Source: Pelobates cultripes
Taxonomy: Eukaryota; Chordata; Amphibia; Anura; Pelobatidae
Reading direction: 5' to 3'
DNA length: 64,000 nucleotides
NCBI GenBank assembly: GCA_933207985.1
Contig: OW240914.1
Coordinates: 283,960,069 to 284,024,068 of the forward strand
Each line of letters opens with the position of its first letter. Within the stretch, counting starts at the first letter, position 1. The translations under genes and the position numbers were made by a program. The notes under the pieces are model-generated. The model was not told the DNA's origin. It saw only the letters and a list, made by a program, of their open reading frames with translations, and did no database searches. Positions 56,441 through 64,000 of this stretch are shown here, in pieces.

Positions 56441-57053
56441 GACAGAAAGGAAAGATGGCAGGAGGACTAAGGTTTTGTAAAGGGGTAAACTTTATGGAAT
56501 TGTCAACATAAATAACAATGCCTCCTCCTCTCTTTGCTCTGTCATTTCTAAAACATGAATAACCCTGTATTGCAATGGCGGTGTCTGGTATTTTAGCCGT
56601 TAACCATGATTCTGAGAGCACAATGACTTTTGGTTTGTAATGGGAACACCAGGCTTGCAGTGCATCCAGTTTAGGGAGTAAACTACGGATGTTGCAGTGC
56701 ACAAAAGAGAGGCCTTTTTTAGTGGGGAGATTAGGACTAGAATTAGCTGGGGGACCAGGGTTAGACTCCACATCATTTGCAAGGGCAAGTAACATAAGGA
56801 GTAGGAATTTGGACATCATCTTTGTTTGGCCATATATTGAATGGGATAATTTATAATTTTGTGAGGTGGGGGTTGGAGGGCTATTTTTTATAACTCTCCA
56901 CCAGCACTCAGCAGATAAGTTAAAGGAACAGAGCAGGCCATGGTGTATTATAATTTGTGTTCCAGTTTGAGGTGCGTGCTTATGCTGGTAGTGGTGTGAA
57001 CAAAATTGGATTGAGAAAAGGGTTATTAAGAATAACAGTATATTAGGATTCAT
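56433..57053 (-). pseudogene. LINE ORF, N-terminal part: leader, 2A peptide, endonuclease start
   Basis: 206 residues from ATG 57053. A first hydrophobic segment (residues 5-17) and a second one (83-92) precede DVESNPGP at 94-101, a canonical 2A ribosome-skipping motif (DxExNPGP). Then the APE endonuclease starts: HCNIRS (N121), VLSESW (E148). At about 56440-56455 one extra base relative to the downstream frame causes early termination; shifting phase there continues into IVAGIYRPP and the next ORF. 2A-like sequences at this place are known from some APE-type LINEs of invertebrates and lower vertebrates. Confidence 0.85.
56751..56774 (-). other. 2A-like ribosome-skipping motif
   Basis: Encodes DVESNPGP, preceded by LLLMLLALAN, all in the LINE frame. 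The hydrophobic run could also act as a signal sequence. Confidence 0.85.
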
Positions 57054-59416
57054 GTTAGTGGTATGAGGTGTGTAGTTGAAAATGAAACAGAAATTGTGAG
57101 AAATTTATTTATTTAACTATTTTTTTTTTTTTTTAAATAGAAGTATATGGTTTTAGTGTGTGATATATCTATTTGTAGTGAGAGAGAGTATGTGTTCTAT
57201 AGGGTTAAGAGATTGAAAGGGTGTGCTGATCAGTGGTTGCACCTGTCATTTCATTAGATTGAAAGTTGTGTGGGAGACTATCTATAAAGGAGAAAATTAC
57301 CATGGGGTGGGTGGGTGAGGGGTAGGGTGGGAGGGAAAAGTCAGTCTTCCAGAAGGCTACCTGTTTCAAATGGCCATGGAACAGCTGATGGAGCTCTGAG
57401 TTCTATGCTGGACTGGGTATGTTTAAAAATCAGACTGTGGGAGAGAGATGTATATTAGGGTCAGATGGGCTAAGAGATGGGGGGGGGTGCATAGATGGAG
57501 ATTTGATTTAAGGTCATTTAAGGAAAAACAAAAGCAAAGAATACATTAAGCTGTAGTTGTTCTGGTGACTACAGTGTCCCTTTAAGAATGGAAGTAACCT
57601 GATACTCACTGTATCCCTTTGTCAGTACAGTCTGAGTTGAGCTCTTCTTTTCCTCACTCAAAACCTTTCTTTTCCACTCTTTGTCATGGTCAATCGTTAT
57701 TTTTTTTTTCAATTACTTTTGAAGTACTACTAGCACTGTTTTTGCCATCCTGCTGACCCTATTGCAAGAGGATAGTGCTGACCACTGTAGCAAATTTTAT
57801 ACTTTTCTCATTAAATACAATTTTGTTTGAGGTTATTACCTAGTCAGTACCTCATTAAATAGAATGAGGTGTGCCTGTGTTCTAATCTAACAGATGCTGG
57901 AATGGAATGGCTGCCATGCATGTATTAGAGATGCTGTTTTAAGAAAAATTTGGAATGGTCTCTTAGTTTTTTCCAGAGTTTTGTTAATTTCTGTATCTCT
58001 TAGCTCTTACTGCTGACCTAAGACATTTACAGAGTTTTCAAAAATGTATTAAAAATTATTTTAAAAGGATACAGTGATAATTTACCCATCGCATTTTGCA
58101 CTCCTGTCCACTTCCAAGTTGGCAACAGTCTGTTTACAAATATCTAAACAATATCTAAAAGAAAGATGCAATCATGTCAAGCTTCTTACCCTGCGTTTTC
58201 TGTGAACAAGATAACCAGACATTCTCAAAACAAAATATGTCTAAGCCAAATTTATTTAGCCAATGACAAATTAAAAAATGTAAGAAATTCTGATGCATTT
58301 TTAATTGACATAACTTTTAATATGAATATCATACCATATTAGTTAATAGTGAAGAGATTGAAGTGAAAAGTTTGATGTTGTTGCTTTAGTGACTTTCTAA
58401 ACTTCCAATTAAATTATATTAACCATATCTAACTCTTTAATATATGATATCAGTTATGCTGGAACATAACAAAAAATAGCTTAGCTAAGATGCTCCAGGC
58501 AAAATTTAAATAAAATAGACAAAAAAAATACAGATTCATTCTAAAGTAGAGTTTGATTAAATGTTGCTACGGTGCTGAATGCTACCTTATTTCACTATAT
58601 TATTTTTACTTTCTGTATTGATTTTTGCAAGAACTTTTATTCTGCCTATGTTTACTATTTGTTAAAATCTAAATTGATATAAACAAATAAATATATAAAA
58701 TCTGATAATGTGTCCATCAGTACAAACAAATCAGTTATTATCCATATATTTTACTCAATATCGATGAAAGTATTTTCATAATATATCCATTTTGCGCCTT
58801 TTCAGCTCCCTCCATGTCATTGTTTCCCTATCAGCTTCTATATTCCATTACATTCTTTCAAAAATAATAGTAATACTAATATTAATAGTAATGAAGTTAG
58901 AACCCAAATAGCTACATAGTTTTCCATCTTGTTCATTGTCCATAACAGCTGTCATAAATCCCATCACCCTTATAATCTTATAAATTCCATTGTCCTCAGT
59001 TATCATCCTATAAATCTCATAGCCCTTGTCAATACCCATGTGTCCAAATATTTTCCTTCTCATGCTTGCTTTGAGCTGTGTTGATCTTGTTATGCATTTA
59101 AGGTGAGTTTGCTGATTTGTCGTGGAATGCATGTTGTTGTCAGTGTTCTCACAGCAAGCAGCCTATTATTTTAATTGTCCTTATTATGTGAGCCTATTTT
59201 GGTCTGAAGCACTTTTGAGATGGCATTGAAAGACCTCTTATCATTTTGCATTTAAGAAAATGACACAATATGGAACACGGTGCAATTTCAGGTTAGATGT
59301 CATGGAGTCAGTACTCAAATTTTAAAGGAGTTTTAAAGTTCAGTGATATTGAACTCTTTAATTTGCTACTTATATAGGAATTTTATAACAGTGTCTGTTT
59401 AATAGGAGTTTAATAA
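57054..59416. other. LINE 5' flank and AT-rich DNA
   Basis: The first few hundred bases may be LINE 5' UTR. 57304-57331 is a G-quadruplex-type G-rich tract. 57555-57595 is a lone MITE end (GGTGACTACAGTGTCCCTTTA). The rest is AT-rich with nothing recognised. Confidence 0.55.
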
Positions 59417-59424
59417 CTTACAAA

Positions 59425-59705
59425 TAGAGATGTCGCGAACCGTCCGCGAACTTCTCGCGGACGGTTCGCCACGGTTCGCCACGAACTGTTCGTGGCGAAC
59501 TCCGGTCAGCTGACACATCCCGGCCAATCTCCAGCAGACCCTCCCTCCCAGACCCTCCTACTTCCTGGACAGCATCCATGTTGAAGGCAGCTCTGCTGGA
59601 GATTGGCCGGGATGTGTCAGCTGACCGGAGTTCGCCACGAACAGTTCGTGGCGAACCGTGGCGAACCGTTCGCGAGAAGTTTGCGGACGGTTCGCGACAT
59701 CTCTA
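59425..59705. mobile_element. Foldback MITE (hAT-like) with 114-bp arms and 8-bp TSD
   Basis: TAGAGATGTCGCGAACC termini; arms 59425-59538 and 59592-59705 differ at only about two positions around a 53-bp loop. Flanks CTTACAAA at 59417-59424 and 59706-59713 are identical 8-bp duplications, as hAT elements make. CpG-rich; no coding capacity. Confidence 0.9.
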
Positions 59706-59713
59706 CTTACAAA

Positions 59714-60252
59714 TAGAAAATAGAGCACAAAAAAGAAAAGGGGTACTTGTTCCTTTAACAAAATTGGGATTATGACAATAAGGCAGTTCAAGAGTATGTG
59801 TCAGGGAATCCATCTATGAAGTGTACTATATATGTAAGCAAGCCATGTTCTTGCCAAAGACAGGTGGTCAGTCTGTTTACTGATACAAGCAAAGGTGTAT
59901 TCCGAGGGCCAGTTCCAGGGTCAATTAGTATGTTAGATAGTGAGAAGATGTAACCTGTATGCCAAGCTTGTGGTTTTTAACGTGTGATCCATCAAGATGA
60001 GAAAAGGCTAAGTCTGTTTAAACGTTCAGGGTTGGCAGAGTCATCAATGGAGTATTTGGAGGAAACAAAGAGCACCAAAGTAGGGAGGAGAGGGAGATCA
60101 TGGTGGAATTGCAGGTTTCAATTTTGCTGAGCAGGAGCTGCAACTACAGAGGAAAACACAATCCTACTACCGATCAGACTCATTAATCGAGTGCTAACCC
60201 TAAGGATACAAGTCTTAGAATAGCGGTGTACATCTAATAAGGAAATCAGCTC
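59714..60252. other. No recognised feature
   Basis: Unique-looking sequence between two MITEs. Confidence 0.5.
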
Positions 60253-61021
60253 TTAAAGGAACACTATAGTCACCTAAATTACTTTAGCTAAATCAGGGGT
60301 TCTCAACGTTAGTCCTCAGGACCCCCTACCAGTCCAGGGTTTAGGGATTACCTGGGTGTGTCTAAGGTGTTTAGAAAAAGAAAAAAAAAACCCTTAGAGT
60401 CTAAGGTGTTTTTTTCCCTTTTTCTAAACACCTGAGACACACACAGGTAATCCCCAAATCCTGGACTGGTAGGGGGTCCTGAGGACTGGGTTGAGAACCC
60501 CTGAGCTAAATAAAGCAGTTTTAGTGTATAGATCATTCCCCTGCAATTCCACTGCTCAATTCACTGTCATTTAGGAGTTAAATCACTTTGTTTCTGTTTA
60601 TGCAGCCCTAGCCACACCTCCCCTGGCTATGATTGACAGAGCCTGCATGAAAAAAAAAACTGGTTTCACTTTCAAACAGATGTAGATTACCTTAAATAAT
60701 TGTATCTCAATCTCTAAATTGAACTTTAATCACAAACAGGAGGCTCTTGCAGGGTCTAGCAAGCTATTAACATAGCAGGGGATAAGAAAAATCTTAATTA
60801 AACAGAATAAACAAAAGCCTAAATAGGGCTCTCTTTACAGGAAGTGTTTATGGAAGGCTGTGCATGTCTCATGCAGGGAGGTGTGACTAGGGTTCATAAA
60901 CAAAGGGATTTAACTCCTAAATGGCAGGAGGATTGAGCAGTGAGGCTGCAGGGGCATGTTCTATACACCAAAACTGCTTCATTAAGCTAAAGTTGTTCAG
61001 GTGACTATAGTGTCCCTTTAA
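60253..61021. mobile_element. MITE with TTAAAGG(G/A)ACACTATAG ends
   Basis: Left end TTAAAGGAACACTATAGTC and right end GACTATAGTGTCCCTTTAA form inverted termini of about 35 bp with TTAA at both edges. Internal blocks are shared with the diverged copy at 23326-23890. Interrupted by a second MITE at 60294-60503. Confidence 0.85.
60294..60503. mobile_element. Palindromic hAT-like MITE nested in the 60253 MITE
   Basis: 210 bp starting CAGGGGTTCTCAACG and ending GTTGAGAACCCCTG, long imperfect hairpin, flanked by exact AGCTAAAT duplications at 60286-60293 and 60504-60511. Confidence 0.9.
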
Positions 61022-61044
61022 ATGCACAGTGTTATTATCGTTAT

Positions 61045-62104
61045 AGTGAAGCTCCCTGTACCCTGGTTGGGTACCTCTGCCAAGGATGGCTTCCTAGCTG
61101 GAACCAGGGAAAACCTCAGGGCTTCTGCCCCCGTTGCTGTTCCCTGCCAAATCCTCCACGAGCTGGAACAAGTTGCTGAACAGTGATTAAAGCCCTTTCC
61201 CTCCCAGTAACAGGACGGCATAGTTCTGGGAATACATCCGATTTTAATGAGCCAAGCTAGGCCTTTTATGCACAGACCGCAGCAGGGTGTCTCTCTTGTA
61301 GGAATCACTGGGCATGGGTGATAATTACGTTAAAGACCAGTAAGCTAATTATATCCCAGGAACAGAGGGCCAAACACAAAAATATGAAAACATAAAAGTA
61401 CCCCCAAACATACTAAAAGCTTAAAATAACCCAACAAATAATACATCCCTAAACACCCCTGATCTGAGCACCCAAGTTCTCCAAATAGCACTCAGATCCA
61501 TGCAGTGTACAGGAAACGTTAAGTTCTGACCGGCCGCACACATGGTCCTATGCCCAAAATAGTTCCAGGACGTTTGGTGCTTCTGCTGGTCAGCTTTCAG
61601 GAGCTCCTGCAGCCGCAATCCGGGGTTCTCCATCTGGCTCTTAGGTAGCTTTTATTCCCCTTAGTCTCAGGCAACTTCATTCCAAAAAGCACTCTTGGCG
61701 AATTTCAAAGTGGTTCAATACCGCGAACCAAGTTGTCCTGGAACCGCACGGTCACCTCATGCCGAAAACAGTTTCATAACAATCACGGATAAGTCCTGCT
61801 GAGATGACCGGGAACCCACAAAGTCCTCATGCCTAATTTTTTTTTTTATAGCGGTTGCAGCAAAGTACCGTTTAGGACTATTCATGGGTTTGGTTCATGC
61901 GAACGGCCACCAGAGAGCTAGCGTTCGGTTCAGTTCGCATGAAGGGAAAGTGCCAAACAAGGGGCACCTAGGGAAAGCTACTAATGGTGGCTGGGCAGGA
62001 TAGCTCCCAAATGGTGTCCCAGACGTGGACCATAGTCGGTGGGCAGGAGGCCGGTTTCCACACTCCTCCACGGCAAACGTACGTGGGAAGGAGCGTTTGT
62101 CACA
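61045..62104 (-). mobile_element. LTR, minus strand, related to the 31905 LTR
   Basis: Minus-strand start TGTGACAAACGCTCC at 62104, followed by GGAGGAG, GGCCTCCTGCC and GACTATGG blocks as in the other two LTRs. The block GACCGGCCGCACACATG…TATGCCCAAAA is shared with 31905-32799. The far end near 61045-61055 (minus end GGGAGCTTCA) is tentative and no TSD was found. No coding region adjoins. Confidence 0.65.
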
Positions 62105-63039
62105 ATGGTATTATAAAACATATATCTGACATAATTATGACATTTTTTTGGATATTCTAATAATCATGATACTTTATTGCACCTTGACATTTTATTGTCA
62201 TCTAGAACTAAAGCGTTTAAAAGAAGGTTAAAATGTTTATATTTTTATAGATTTTGTTCATCGTCATGAAAATAAAACACTGTGAAATAACAGTGAATTC
62301 TTATCAATTATGATTATGCAATTAAATTACCTGTCTGTCTATCTATCACATTTTAATAAATGTCTGAAATCAGCATATGTTATGTTTGCCGTTATAATTT
62401 AATACATTTATGCCGTTTTACACAAGTTACAGTGGTTTAATTAAAATGGTTTTTGAGAACTAGAGAGGAGTTTTATGTAAATGCTATTAACGTAGTTCCT
62501 AATTCTTTTTAATCTTTTTGGCAATTATCTGGATAAGAGCACAAAAATCAATATCTCAGTGTTTTTAGCTGATGCAATATTATGTAAGGTAATCAAATTA
62601 AGATCTTATTTCTGGGATGAGACAAACTCCCTGGAAGTCTATAGGCAGGCCGAGGTCAGAAATCAGTAACTCAGAATGTTAAATGCAAAAATGAAAGCTG
62701 TTAATAAATAAGAAACTTTGTTCAACTGCCAGAGTAAGAAGGCTTGGTCTTTAAAAAGCAAGCACCACTTTATCTTAGAATTGTTTTTTATTTTTTATTT
62801 TGTTGATGTCCTGTGAGGTGTACAGTACCAATTGTAGAAACATTGCTTGCGGGAGAAGGACATTTCTATCAGTGCTGAAGAGAAATAGGTGTACATTTAT
62901 GAGCACAGTAAACATGTGATAATTCTTCCACTTCTACACAGTAATGGCATAATTGAATAAAAACAAGTCTTTAGGTCGTACATATTCCCTTTTGGGCACA
63001 TACTGACCAAAACTTAAAAAATTAAGTTGTAAATTCACT
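62105..63039. other. AT-rich spacer between inverted repeats
   Basis: No gene. Its left edge (62105-62130) belongs to an inverted repeat shared with 63375-63398. Confidence 0.5.
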
Positions 63040-63500
63040 GTGATGGGATTTCAGCTAGGCCCAAAATGTAGTAGGCCTAAAAGTGGCATATACAAGTACA
63101 GGTATCTGTTAGTTATACGTAGCTAAGATACTGTCATCAATGTACTGAGCATGTGCTGGATTTGAAAAACCACATTCCATTCTCCTCAAGTGCATACTGC
63201 CTATCCATGTAAGTTAATGCTGTAAATACTGTTTGCTAATTGGTGTAAGGGTATAGTAGGGGGATGCATACTGTATAAAAAGCCTGTACTCCATGTGCTC
63301 AGGGCGCAGACATTTTGGACATGAGTTCAGCTGAGACCCGATCGGTGAGAATAAAGACAGTATCTTAGCTACTATATGTTTTATATGTTTTATAATACCA
63401 TTGGGACAAACGCTCCTTCCCACGTACATTTGCCTTGGAGGAGTGTGGAAAAGTATCTTACAGTATCTACGTATAACTAACAGATACCTGTACTTGTACT
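63040..63500 (+). other. LTR-like promoter region bounded by inverted repeats
   Basis: Order suggests a retroelement U3-R: TGTGATGGGA start, ACTGTATAAAAAGCC near 63270, GAATAAAG near 63350. Segment 63097-63135 is the inverse of 63449-63490, and 63375-63440 is the inverse of 62070-62130, including the first ~45 bp of the 62104 LTR. Ends are not defined. Confidence 0.45.
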
Positions 63501-64000
63501 TCCTGTACTGACCTGTGTCCGGACTCTATGTACGTAGCTTCTTCAGGGGTCCCCTATAACATCACCACATTCAAATATTTGATAACCACCATCCTACCCC
63601 TACTTCCCAGGTTTTGTTTGTTTATCTGGTTGACAAAATGTACCCCCCTAACCCTCACCCATTTATGCTGGTTTGGTACCATCCATATGGAAGGAATGCA
63701 GTTCCTTCCATTCCATTTGCAGACATTTTTTATGCACTTATGTCAATAAAATATAAAATCATAAAACAAATGCAGGTGTCTGGGAAAACTCAAGTCTTTG
63801 GAGTCCATCTCTGATGTTAAAGTCTATGGATACCCACAGTGTCCCACAGACAGATGCTGTGCTTTTCCTGTTTACTCCTTTCCTCTTTTCGTCCCCTTCT
63901 CTTGGGACCTTCACAAGCATTTTACCTTGAGGGGAGAAATGTTGTGTTGCATAGAACGTCAGACTTCACACAATCAGGAGCAAGGTAAAATGGGGGAAGC
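63501..64000. other. No recognised feature
   Basis: No conserved ORF or transposon end up to the window edge. Confidence 0.5.

Larger units (their letters stand above)
53661..57053 (-). mobile_element. Nearly intact non-LTR retrotransposon (CR1/L2/Rex-type group) with 2A-like peptide
   Basis: Minus strand: an ORF from ATG 57053 with a hydrophobic N-terminus, a 2A motif, an APE-type endonuclease, RT and C-terminus ending near 53855, then a 3' UTR and an (AAAT)n tail at 53661-53690. Only one frameshift (about 56440-56455) and one nonsense codon (54788-54790) interrupt it. The 5' UTR extends upstream of 57053 to an unknown point. Clade assignment within the Jockey-like group is tentative. Confidence 0.88.

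Noticed and set aside
1..64000. CRISPR arrays, bacterial operons, tRNA or rRNA genes, host exons
   Set aside because: Tandem repeats here have no regular unique spacers, no A/B-box or tRNA cloverleaf was found by eye, and all recognisable protein motifs belong to transposable elements.

Overview
This is a repeat-dense stretch of vertebrate nuclear DNA, and an anuran amphibian is the best guess. The repeat mix suggests this: DIRS-type tyrosine-recombinase retrotransposons, Tc1/mariner, hAT and piggyBac-like elements, Penelope-like elements with hammerhead motifs, L1/Tx1-like, CR1-like and 2A-bearing LINEs, and solo LTRs. I recognise no host protein-coding exon, tRNA or rRNA. Everything with coding potential is transposon-derived, so species and chromosomal context stay open.

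Layout. 1-3952: a well preserved DIRS-like element entering from the left edge (gag, RT/RNase H/methyltransferase, tyrosine recombinase, internal complementary region, right terminal repeat). 6044-12071: a 5'-truncated minus-strand L1 with a 15-bp target-site duplication, split by a second, decayed minus-strand DIRS element (6276-11741) whose recombinase segment is multiplied in tandem. 12158-13555: Tc1 with 224-bp inverted repeats and an internally deleted transposase. 15449-16628: solo LTR with a 5-bp TSD. 20000-22255: CR1-like and L1-like fragments. 23326-23890: MITE. 24530-29970: autonomous-type hAT wreck containing a ~102-bp tandem array, a solo LTR and a second, non-autonomous element. 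31905-32799: another LTR. 32985-36809: two hairpin-plus-minisatellite hAT-like elements, one with a perfect 8-bp TSD. 37214-40035: 212-bp tandem units, hammerhead-like motifs and a Penelope-like element lacking its RT core. 40668-40935: a telomere-like array inside a dispersed repeat. 42923-43400: retroviral-type LTR with a primer-binding site. 46066-47545: another hairpin/minisatellite element and an L1 3' end. 49716-52807: two Tc1/mariner copies. 53661-57053: a nearly intact minus-strand LINE encoding a 2A-like peptide. 59425-62104: near-perfect foldback MITE, nested MITEs and an LTR.

The coding modules do not form a host pathway; they are independent mobile elements layered by insertion. 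The strongest candidate for something under-described is a group of hAT-like non-autonomous elements (27.7-28.5, 33.0-34.2, 35.8-36.8 and 46.1-46.9 kb). Each pairs a GC-rich hairpin with its own locus-specific minisatellite. Second are the structural oddities: a multiplied recombinase segment in a dead DIRS element, an L1 split by DIRS, and a short internal telomere-like tract that has expanded in one of two copies.
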